From a virus, in IMG/VR virus record IMGVR_UViG_3300025276_000027, positions 1-64,000 of that record: a DNA stretch of 64,000 nucleotides; one strand, 5' to 3'. The position numbers were made by a program, and so were the translations under genes. Below, piece after piece: positions 1 through 8,200 of the stretch. The notes below the pieces were generated by a model. The model made no database searches and was not told where the DNA came from. It saw nothing but the letters and a program-made list of their open reading frames with translations. Within the stretch, counting starts at the first letter, position 1. Each line of letters opens with the position of its first letter.

Positions 1-1
1 A

Positions 2-181
2 GTAAATCCTTTACAATTTAAAAACAAATTTAGTATAGAGTTTCTGCCTACTGAAACTCTTTTTGGCATCAAACTCATCAACTGTGAGGTGTTATGTACA
101 GATAAAAAATACCGTCCTGTGATGGGCATAGAAGTAGGTTTAATTTTTTTAACAGTAAGTTATGTAAATTTAGTAGATTAG
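2..181 (+). CDS. Unrecognised protein, C-terminal fragment
   Basis: An open frame enters from the left edge and ends at TAG 179-181, leaving 59 residues. The fragment is hydrophobic and strand-like at its end (GIEVGLIFLTVSYVNLVD). I recognise no family. It has the same strand as nrdB and lies 120 nt upstream of it, so it probably belongs to the same plus-strand, metabolic or replication-side module. The start and most of the protein lie outside the window. Confidence 0.55.
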   Translation, partial: VNPLQFKNKFSIEFLPTETLFGIKLINCEVLCTDKKYRPVMGIEVGLIFLTVSYVNLVD

Positions 182-301
182 ATTTTTAAGTCTCATAAAT
201 ATTTCATACTTTATAATTACTTAATAGCTGCATTTTCTACCAGGAGATGTGGCTTTTATATCCTATAGGGAATATATAATCATCACATAAATTAATTTCA
301 T

Positions 302-1282
302 ATGAATAAAAACATTTTTAAAAGCAGAACAAACATATTACCTTATGAATATCCACAATTATTAGCCTATAAAGATGCCATTAGACATTCGTATTGGATT
401 GATACAGAATTTAATTTTACAGAGGACGTACAGGATTTTAAAGTAACTATTACGCCAGCTGAGCGGGATGTTATTAAAAAAACTATGCTTGCTATTGCAC
501 AAATAGAAGTGAATGTAAAAACATTCTGGGCTGATATGTATAAACGTATGCCCATTACTGAAATTGGTGATGTAGGAATGACATTTGCTGAATCAGAAGT
601 AAGACATAAAGATGCTTATGCAAGATTGCTTAGGATACTTGGGCTTGAAAAAGAATTTCAAAGTGTTATAGAAGTACCCGCTATTGCAGGTAGACTTAAG
701 TACCTAAAGAAGTACCTAGATGGTACAAGATCTAGGGATGATAAAATGTATACTAAATCTGTTCTATTATTCTCTTTATTTATAGAACATGTAAGTCTAT
801 TTAGTCAGTTCTTAATTATGATGAGCTTCAATAAAGAAAAGAATGTATTAAAAGGTATTTCTAATGTTGTAGAAGCTACTAGTAAAGAAGAAGAGATTCA
901 TGGTAACTTTGGTGCTGAAATCATTAACATTATTAAGAAAGAAAATCCTGAGTGGTTTGATAAAGAATTTGAAGATCTGATTTACTCTGCATGTATGAAA
1001 GCTTATAGTGCTGAGTGTGATATACTAGATTGGATCTTTGAAAAAGGTGAGCTTAGTTTTTTACCTAAAGAAACTATACAACATTTTATAAGAAACAGAT
1101 TTAATAACTCTCTAGAAAAGATAGGTATGAAACCAATCTTTGATGTTGATGAGGACTTGTTAGAGGCAGTAGAATGGTTTGATATAGAAATAACAGGAAC
1201 CAAAGAAGGAGATTTCTTTTACAAAAAAAGTGTAGATTACAATAAAAAGAGTAAAAGTATAACAATTGATGACATATTTTAA
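302..1282 (+). CDS. nrdB: Class Ia ribonucleotide reductase, small (radical) subunit
   Basis: This is the R2 subunit of ribonucleoside-diphosphate reductase, which houses the di-iron centre and tyrosyl radical needed by NrdA to make deoxyribonucleotides in the cytoplasm. All ligands of a canonical R2 can be seen in order: E69 (AQIEV), E99 and H102 (ESEVRH), the radical tyrosine Y106 four residues after H102, E162 (FIEHVS), and E197 with H200 (EEEIH). The length, 326 residues, is normal for a compact phage R2. The Tyr at 106 argues for class Ia rather than a Phe-type class Ic enzyme. The start ATG at 302 follows an AT-rich leader without a Shine-Dalgarno sequence. It is followed after 1 nt by a 46-codon ORF and then nrdA, so the three are probably one transcript that enlarges the dNTP pool for phage replication. 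Confidence 0.97.
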   Translation: MNKNIFKSRTNILPYEYPQLLAYKDAIRHSYWIDTEFNFTEDVQDFKVTITPAERDVIKKTMLAIAQIEVNVKTFWADMYKRMPITEIGDVGMTFAESEVRHKDAYARLLRILGLEKEFQSVIEVPAIAGRLKYLKKYLDGTRSRDDKMYTKSVLLFSLFIEHVSLFSQFLIMMSFNKEKNVLKGISNVVEATSKEEEIHGNFGAEIINIIKKENPEWFDKEFEDLIYSACMKAYSAECDILDWIFEKGELSFLPKETIQHFIRNRFNNSLEKIGMKPIFDVDEDLLEAVEWFDIEITGTKEGDFFYKKSVDYNKKSKSITIDDIF

Positions 1283-1283
1283 A

Positions 1284-1424
1284 ATGAGTACAGAACAATC
1301 AAACGGAAACACCCAGTTAAATACAGAAAGAAATAAACTTAATAGTAGAGTCTCTAGATATAGAATGCTAGGGCAATCTAAAAAAGTAGTATGGGATGGT
1401 GCAAGAAGAAACAGAACAATTTAA
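1284..1424 (+). CDS. Small basic protein between nrdB and nrdA
   Basis: This 46-codon ORF starts one base after the nrdB stop and ends 10 nt before the nrdA ATG, which is the spacing expected of a real gene in a compact operon. The product is hydrophilic: an Asn/Gln/Thr-rich first third followed by a basic part (SRVSRYRML, then SKKVVWDGARRNRTI) with an Arg-rich end. There is no signal peptide, membrane segment or Cys. I recognise no family. It could be a conserved small phage protein acting with the reductase, or filler. It is in a different frame from both neighbours, so it is not a broken piece of either. Confidence 0.6.
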   Translation: MSTEQSNGNTQLNTERNKLNSRVSRYRMLGQSKKVVWDGARRNRTI

Positions 1425-1434
1425 ATAAACCAAT

Positions 1435-3060
1435 ATGGAGTATAAAAAGTATTACTGGCTCAATGATGATAGCAGACAATTTTTATCAAGAGGGTATATA
1501 ACAGAATTACCGGAACAAAGAATAAAAGATATAGCAAACACTGCTGAAAAATATTTACATATGCCAGGCTTTGCGCAGAAGTTTGAAATGTATATGTCCA
1601 AAGGATTTTATAGTTTATCTACACCCGTATGGATTAACTTTGGTAAACAAAAGGGTTTACCAATTAGTTGTTATGGATCTAATGTAGATGATAACCTAGA
1701 TAGTATACTAAATGCTGGACGTGAAATAGGTATGATGTCTAAGTATGGTGGAGGTACTAGTGTATACTTAGGTAATATAAGACCCAGAGGTACAGAGATT
1801 TCTACAGGAGGATTAGCTGATGGTCCTGTTCATTATGCTAGAATATATGATACTGTTGTAGATGTATGTAAACAATCAGAAGCAAGACGTGGAGCATGTG
1901 CAGGATACTTACCAATAGAACATGCAGACATAGAAGAGTTCTTAGATATAGGAACTGAGGGAAACCCAATACAAAACTTGCAGTATGGAGTTACAGTTAC
2001 AGATAATTGGTTGGAACAAATGCGTTCTGGGGACAAAGCTAAACGTAAAATATGGGCCAAAGTAATACAAAGGAGAAGTGAATTTGGATATCCTTACATT
2101 ATGTTCAAAGACAACTCTAATAACAATACACCATATAAAGAACTAGGAATGGATATTAATGCTTCTAACCTATGTTCTGAGATACAATTACCTACTGACA
2201 CATATAACTCGTTTGTGTGTTGTTTAGGGTCTATAAACTTGTTGCACTGGGATGAAATCATAAAAACAGATGCAATAGAAACATATGTATTCTTTTTGAA
2301 TGCGGTAATGGATGAGTTTATTAAAAAAGCTGAAGTTAAGGCCGGTCTTAAAAGAGCATATAACTTTGCTAGCAAACACAGAGCAATTGGTCTTGGTGTA
2401 TTAGGATATCATAGTCTATTACAGTCAAAACTAATAGAGTTTGAATCTCTTGCGGCTAAATCTTTAAACAATAATATATTTAAAACTTTAAAAGAACTTT
2501 CAAATGAAGCATCAAGATGGTTACACCAACACAGAGGATACAGATCCTTACGTGAAGGATATGCAAACACGACTCTTATGGCTATTGCTCCTACTAAATC
2601 TAGTTCATTTATCCACGGTGCTGTGTCTATGGGAATTGAACCAATAAAATCTAATTACTTTATTAAGGACCTTGCTAAGTCTAAGACTATATATAAGAAC
2701 CCCTTTCTTATTGATGAGTTAGATAAATATGGGTTGAACACAAAGAAAACTTGGACAAGTATATTAAAGAAAGACGGATCTGTCCAACACTTAGACTTTC
2801 CTACCAAAGCTGTATTTAAATCTTTTGTTGAGATTACACCTAAAGAGTTAGTTCTGCAGGCTGCACAAAGACAAAAGTATATTGATCAGTCACAGTCATT
2901 AAACTTAATGATACATCCATCAGTTCCGGCTAAGGATATAAATGCATTATATTTATATGCACATGATGAAGGAGTCAAGACTTTATATTATCAATTTAGT
3001 CAAAGTAGTGCTCAAGATTTTGCACGTAATATATTAGAGTGTTCTAGTTGTGAAGGTTAA
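1435..3060 (+). CDS. nrdA: Class Ia ribonucleotide reductase, large (catalytic) subunit, short form
   Basis: This is the R1 subunit, which reduces ribonucleoside diphosphates using the radical from NrdB. The redox cysteines are C79 (PISCYG) and C262 (CCLGSINL), and the active-site trio is N245-L-C247-S-E249. The radical-transfer tyrosine pair is Y518-Y519 (TLYYQF), and the C-terminal relay pair is C536-S-S-C539. At 541 residues it is about 200 shorter than the enterobacterial enzyme. The missing part is N-terminal: the ATP-cone, through which dATP shuts the enzyme off, is absent, and I see no ATP-cone on NrdB either. Such short NrdA proteins are known in phages and some Bacteroidota. The gene is followed by a 126-nt convergent gap with a terminator hairpin. 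Confidence 0.97.
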   Translation: MEYKKYYWLNDDSRQFLSRGYITELPEQRIKDIANTAEKYLHMPGFAQKFEMYMSKGFYSLSTPVWINFGKQKGLPISCYGSNVDDNLDSILNAGREIGMMSKYGGGTSVYLGNIRPRGTEISTGGLADGPVHYARIYDTVVDVCKQSEARRGACAGYLPIEHADIEEFLDIGTEGNPIQNLQYGVTVTDNWLEQMRSGDKAKRKIWAKVIQRRSEFGYPYIMFKDNSNNNTPYKELGMDINASNLCSEIQLPTDTYNSFVCCLGSINLLHWDEIIKTDAIETYVFFLNAVMDEFIKKAEVKAGLKRAYNFASKHRAIGLGVLGYHSLLQSKLIEFESLAAKSLNNNIFKTLKELSNEASRWLHQHRGYRSLREGYANTTLMAIAPTKSSSFIHGAVSMGIEPIKSNYFIKDLAKSKTIYKNPFLIDELDKYGLNTKKTWTSILKKDGSVQHLDFPTKAVFKSFVEITPKELVLQAAQRQKYIDQSQSLNLMIHPSVPAKDINALYLYAHDEGVKTLYYQFSQSSAQDFARNILECSSCEG

Positions 3061-3119
3061 ATTTTTATTCTTGACAAATGAATAAAATGTACAGAATCAC
3101 ATGATGTACAAAAGAAAAA

Positions 3120-3140
3120 GGGGCCATCTTCAATGGTCCC
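3120..3140 (-). terminator. Intrinsic terminator at the end of the late module
   Basis: An 8-bp stem (3120-3127 with 3133-3140, one G-T pair) encloses a 5-nt loop. On the minus strand the stem runs into a T-rich tract, the complement of the A-rich stretch 3111-3119. It lies 47 nt beyond the last minus-strand gene, so it should end late transcription. Reading from nrdA the stem is also present but lacks a good T-tract, so termination in that direction would be weaker. Confidence 0.75.
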
Positions 3141-3186
3141 TTCATAGTATGTCATGGGTTTACCACAACTACATGTTTGTGAAGAA

Positions 3187-3576
3187 TTAATAACTGTTGG
3201 CTTTAGTTACTGCTTCCTGTAGTTCAGGAAGATCTATTGGGCATACTAGATTAAGACCTGCTCTATAGTCTTTGTACGCAAAACCTTCTGTAAAAATTAT
3301 TATAGTAGGAGCCATCCTAACTTTGTAACTTTTTTTTGCTACAGGTGCTTTTTTAATATCACATTTATAATATTTAACCCCTGTAAGTTTATCCCATTCT
3401 TTAAACTCATTATCTTTATTAAAATCTGCATAAAACTCTACTATTACAACAGCATATGATTCTCCATAGGCATTTGCACCACTAATCTTACTATCAAAAT
3501 CATCATCTGTTATCCATTCTTGTGCATGTATTGTATAACAAGAAATATATAATAGTAATAGTATTAAGTTTTTCAT
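3187..3576 (-). CDS. Exported thioredoxin-fold protein lacking the CXXC pair
   Basis: Residues 1-18 form a signal peptide (hydrophobic LILLLLYISCY, cleavage expected after IHA, mature protein starting QE). The rest matches a thioredoxin fold: a strand VVIVEFYADF at 43-52, a second part KYYKCDIKKAP with a following helix, and the cis-proline segment MAPT (P90) leading to IIIFTEG. Where thioredoxins have W-C-G-P-C this protein has F52-N-K-D-N56, so it cannot do thiol-disulphide exchange. It would act outside the cytoplasm, probably as a binding or structural protein, and cannot be the reductant for the neighbouring NrdA. It is the last gene of the late module, 2 nt after a single-TM protein and near an outer-membrane barrel gene. 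Confidence 0.75.
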   Translation of the reverse strand: MKNLILLLLYISCYTIHAQEWITDDDFDSKISGANAYGESYAVVIVEFYADFNKDNEFKEWDKLTGVKYYKCDIKKAPVAKKSYKVRMAPTIIIFTEGFAYKDYRAGLNLVCPIDLPELQEAVTKANSY

Positions 3577-3578
3577 GA

Positions 3579-3869
3579 CTATTTTCTACTTAGTTCATAT
3601 AAACGCTCTTCTAATCTTGCTAAGGTTTGTTTAATTTCTTCAACATCCTCTTGGGTGGTCATTATAGTTTCTCTAATTAATTCATCTTTTAAATCATACT
3701 CTACCCGTTCAATGGGTGGTTCAGGTAATACCATTGCTTGTGCAATATCTGCTTTAAGTGTAAACCACATGGTTGAAAGAGATACCACGAAGCCTACTAT
3801 CATACCAATTGTTTTTAAATCTAAAACAACTTTAGTTTGTTCCCCAATCTGAGGTGTTTGTTGTGCCAT
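3579..3869 (-). CDS. Single-TM coiled-coil protein, possible lysis or envelope protein
   Basis: The 96-residue product has a short polar N-terminus, one membrane segment at about 19-39 (TIGMIVGFVVSLSTMWFTL), a proline-rich joint (LPEPP, 49-53) and a charged helix to the end (about 58-96) with coiled-coil spacing. That architecture would suit a holin-class or spanin-like lysis protein, but no diagnostic motif proves it. I recall similar proteins in marine phage sequences without an assigned function. It ends with TAG and lies 6 nt after the barrel gene and 2 nt before the thioredoxin-fold gene, suggesting the three are co-expressed. Confidence 0.7.
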   Translation of the reverse strand: MAQQTPQIGEQTKVVLDLKTIGMIVGFVVSLSTMWFTLKADIAQAMVLPEPPIERVEYDLKDELIRETIMTTQEDVEEIKQTLARLEERLYELSRK

Positions 3870-3875
3870 TATTTA

Positions 3876-5135
3876 CTATTTAAATGAAAAGTTTAATCCT
3901 ACTGAAGTATTATATAATTCACTATCCCACATTTTTGCATACTCCCCTTCAAAAAATATACCTAAATTTTTATTTATTTTCCAACCAAAATTAGCTCCAA
4001 AAGAATAGTCTGCCCATTGTTCTGGATCATTATCTAATATTAATCCACCGTTACCCCAGTTGTTTCTATTCAAATAAGAAACTACCTCATCACCTTTTAG
4101 ATATCTATGGTATGGTAATATATAATTAGCATATGCATGCAGCCAAAAGTTTCTTTTATAATGATAAAAGTCTATTCCTACTATTGGTGCTACCTCACCA
4201 AATGCAGGTATCTCTGCCAATGCTTCTCTATTGAAGCGGTTCATCAATTCTGTAAACACACCTTCTCTAAAATCAATATCAGAATAAGCTACTATATTTC
4301 CATCAGCATCTTTCCAAATCCAATCTTGTCTTTCTTCTCCTGTTACTGCATCTGTATAAGTTGTGAAGTGATCTGTGTATCCATATTCAAATCCTAAAGT
4401 ATACCATGGGTGTGATGGAAATTCAACTGGGTTACCATCTTGATCTAAAAAAGGATTACCATTTTCATCATAAAATTGTTCAGTTTCATTAAGCCATATC
4501 TCAATTGGGTTGTAACCATAAGCACGGTCATGAGTTCTATAGATTGCTCCTGCAGAAATACTAAACTTCTCTCCTATAGGTAATCTTAATCTTGCTTCAG
4601 CAGACTGGTAAGCTAAGTTTATCTTTCCTACTTCTCTTGACTCAACTTTAACTATGTGATATTTACCTGTATGTTTTATAAAGAACCTGTGATTTTTAAA
4701 GTTTTCACCTCTCCAGCGTTCTTTCTCCCAATGTAGCTGATACTCTAAACCTTTCAATGCAGAAGTAGGAGCACTAAATGCTAGCTGTTCTTCTGTACCA
4801 TCATAAAAGTTTCTAGGCTTTCTTTCATAACTAAACCTTGCTAGTTTTCTAATACCAAAACCAATTCTATAATCATGTGGATAGTCAGGTGTATTATCTA
4901 CAACAACAGGTATATCATAGAGTCCATCTCCATCCCCTGTTCTAACAAAGTAGGTTGACTCTTCAGCTTCTATTGAGTTGTTTATGTCACCTGCACCGTA
5001 GATAGTACCATACTGTAAAAAGTCTTGATATAATACTTTAAAAAATTTACCTTTTTCTTTTGCTTCTTGTGAGTAAGAAGCATTAGGTAAATTAAGAAGT
5101 ACAACAAAAACCAACAGACTTAAATAATTTTTCAT
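3876..5135 (-). CDS. Predicted outer-membrane beta-barrel protein
   Basis: Residues 1-22 form a signal peptide (YLSLLVFVVLLNL, then SYS before QE). The 397-residue mature part lacks long hydrophobic helices and instead shows alternating, aromatic-rich strand segments, for example YHIVKVESREVG, WLHAYANYILPY and YSFGANFGWKI. The C-terminal strand LYNTSVGLNFSFK resembles the final barrel strand recognised by the outer-membrane assembly machinery, with Phe as penultimate residue. Polar loops carry a repeated D-x-N/D-G-N-P pattern (DENGNPF, DQDGNPV near the middle), possibly calcium-binding or simply loop-forming. A phage-coded barrel could alter the host surface late in infection, for example to block superinfection, or help release progeny. 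It begins a three-gene envelope cassette. A soluble beta-rich protein is not excluded. Confidence 0.7.
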   Translation of the reverse strand: MKNYLSLLVFVVLLNLPNASYSQEAKEKGKFFKVLYQDFLQYGTIYGAGDINNSIEAEESTYFVRTGDGDGLYDIPVVVDNTPDYPHDYRIGFGIRKLARFSYERKPRNFYDGTEEQLAFSAPTSALKGLEYQLHWEKERWRGENFKNHRFFIKHTGKYHIVKVESREVGKINLAYQSAEARLRLPIGEKFSISAGAIYRTHDRAYGYNPIEIWLNETEQFYDENGNPFLDQDGNPVEFPSHPWYTLGFEYGYTDHFTTYTDAVTGEERQDWIWKDADGNIVAYSDIDFREGVFTELMNRFNREALAEIPAFGEVAPIVGIDFYHYKRNFWLHAYANYILPYHRYLKGDEVVSYLNRNNWGNGGLILDNDPEQWADYSFGANFGWKINKNLGIFFEGEYAKMWDSELYNTSVGLNFSFK

Positions 5136-5230
5136 ATTTAAATATTAAAGTTATTTTAAATTCCTTTGGTTTATACTATAATATATATAATATCTCTTAA
5201 GTATTAAAATATTTTGTCTGCAAATTTGTC

Positions 5231-8200
5231 TTATTTTATAAAGTAATTGTTCATTCTTAAATACGCATCATACTTTTGTATAGAATAAAGAACAGGGATT
5301 ACATCTTTCCAGTTTTTATAGACTTTAAGTTGCCCTTTTCTAGGTTTTTGTTGATATACAAAACTAGAGTTAGATTTAAATTCTTCATCACTATAATATA
5401 AATAACCAAGTGGTGTTGTTAAACTCATTGAAAGAGCTTCACCTAATTCACCCATTGTTCTTGTTGCTGCTATTGGAGATTTAAACATTTGATATTGTTG
5501 TGTCAAACCATCAGGCAGTAGTGTAAACATAACAAGTTCTTTATATGTTCTATCTGCTTGATACTTTAAGATATTTTTAAATCTTTTAGTTGTATCACTA
5601 TCATCATCGTCACCAGCAAGTAAACCTTGTAATACTTGAGATAGAACAAATGTAGATAACATAATACCTATCTCACCCATAGTTCTATAGAACCCATATA
5701 ATTTATTAGTGGCTCTTTGATCTAGGTTTCCACCTTCACCTGTATAACCATAAGCATCTAAAAAGCCTTTATTATATGTAGAAAATTCTTTATTTCCTTT
5801 TACTATTTCACTTTTAACATAAGCTAAAAATTTAAATGCAGATATATATCTTCCTTCCATCCAACCTAAGTTCTGATCAAAATATTCTCTTTGATACCTT
5901 GCTCTAATTGCTGGAGCAACCCACTTGTGAAACTGAAAAGCTAACTTACCTATAGTAGTACTTTGCATAACTACTCTATCTTCTTTAGCATAGTTACCGT
6001 GTATTTGTTTATTTACTTCTCTTATTTCATTTCTTAAACTATATCTAAACTCATCAGTATATGCTATCTCTGTACCATTCTTTTTAACTACAGTATCAAA
6101 ACCTTCTTTTAATTCATTTTTATGTGTTGTAGAATTATATTGAAAAGCATCATATAAAGATAATGTTTCACCAGTTACTTTATTTTTAATTTGTGTATCC
6201 ATCAAAATTGCCATGCCCACTTTAGTTTGAACATTATATTCTGCAGCATCTTGAAGTATATAACCCCATTCAGTTGCCTTAGCAAACCAACTTTTACCAC
6301 TACTTGTGTCAGATGTTTGTTCACGTAAATCAGACATCTTATCCATCATTCTAAATAGATCTACAAATGCCTCATACTTACTATTAGGTTTTTTTGCATC
6401 ATATGTTGAAGCTGCAGCACCTTTTACTAAACCAAAAGTTAAGACGTCTCCTAAATCACCTACAACATATGAAGATCTTTGAACTAAATCTGGGACTGCC
6501 CTCTTATTAAATTCCCAAGTTGCTCTTCTATATGCTTTTTTACTAAAGAATCTTGAGCCAAGCATTTCTATATTATTGTTAATTCTACCAATAACGTAGT
6601 TATTAAAGTTACCAAAAGGGTTAAATGCCACATAAGATAATGAAGACAATTGAATCAGACCATCTGATATCTTATCTACTGCTCCTTTACTCATAGTATC
6701 TTCTTCATAGAATGTCATAGACATCCACTTATTTGCTTTTCTTAATATATTAGAATCTTTACCTTTTATTATACCTCTTTTCTGGAAAGCACCATCTATT
6801 CTTGTACCTGTGGTTATAGTTGGGTCAGCCGGTTGATACTCACGTTTCTCAATTACTTTTACAAAAGCATTAAGAGTATCTTCAATAGTACCCATGACTT
6901 CATAATTTTCTGCCATAGCACTAAACTTCATCAATGAGTCACCTAAGTCTCTACTTATCTCACCAGTAGTTGGTTGACTTACTAATTTTGCTCTGTCTCC
7001 TCTTAATTCAGCAAGTTGTGTATTATATACTGAAATATTAATTAAACCTTTTTTCTTTTGATCTTTTAAAGTTGAAATTCTTTTATCTAACTCTTCTATT
7101 GCACCTTCCCTTCTTGCACTACCCACATAATAAATTGGCAATTGACTAACTAGATTTCCATTTTCATCTAATGCAACACCTCTTTGTTGTGATGTACTTT
7201 GAAACATTTTCCATGCTTCAGCACCTACAGTTTTTGCATATGCCCTTGAAAACCAACTAGGTTTCTCTTTTAGGTTATTAATAAAATTACCTTTTACTAA
7301 AGGTGTTTTTCCTAACATCTGTGTAAGATAATCAAGCGGTAACTTTTTTAATAAATCATTTTCAAATACATCTACATACATCTCATAGAATTCCTTTTGA
7401 GCCTGACCTAATGCGTCTGTAGGATTCATTATTGCTCTATACTTTGCACTAGTCATGTCTCTACCATCTGCTGTGACTTCACGTGTTTCTATAAATTGTT
7501 CTTTAACAGCTTTAAAGTCTTGACCACGAACAACTGCACCAGTTGGATTACCTTGTCCATCACGTTGAGCTTTTGTATAACTAATTGATTCATAATATTT
7601 AGCTACATATATAGAATATTCTTTATCTGATACTGCTCTAGAGTCTTTACGTCTCCATGTTCCAAAAGGATTTTTATCAGTGCCAGGAACCCAATATTCA
7701 TACCTTCTTCTTTCTTCTATAAAATCAGATGTATATCTATGATACATTCCATCAACTAATTCACCACTCTCATCTTTAATTTCTGCTCTAAAAAAGTCAC
7801 TAAAGGCACGTTTTTTATTTGCTACGTCTATATTATAATCTATGTCTGCTTGAGATGCAGAATCTAAATCAGTTACATCTCTATATAAATAAGGTTTGCC
7901 ATCATTATCATAAAGGACGTTTCTTATTTCTTCTTGTATTTTTCTATATTGTTTACCAATAACTTTTACATATTCACCATCACCTTCATGCATAAAATCA
8001 TAAATCTTTTGTCTATCATTTGTAGGAGAAAGTCTTAAAACTTTATTGGCTAATTTTGTAATTATTTCATTTCTCTGCCCAATATTATCTAATAACCTTT
8101 GTTTTTTATTTTTAAACAACTTATCCATTACAGCAAGCAAAACCTTTGGGGATGTTGCCATATCTTTAGTTTGTAAATCCATAGTGTCAATATCTTGAAC

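Noticed and set aside
3061-3119. Promoter (TTGACA at 3071-3076) and paired TGTACA elements after nrdA
   Set aside because: No gene follows in that direction before the terminator and no good -10 box is spaced from it. TGTACA is self-complementary and two copies 16 nt apart can arise by chance in AT-rich DNA.
3187-3576. Thioredoxin serving as electron donor for the reductase
   Set aside because: The CXXC pair is missing and a signal peptide sends the protein out of the cytoplasm.
5136-5230. Promoter for the envelope cassette in the 95-nt gap
   Set aside because: The minus strand is rich in TATTATATATATTATAG, but the TTTG part of the late motif is missing and such AT runs are common here. I cannot support a site.
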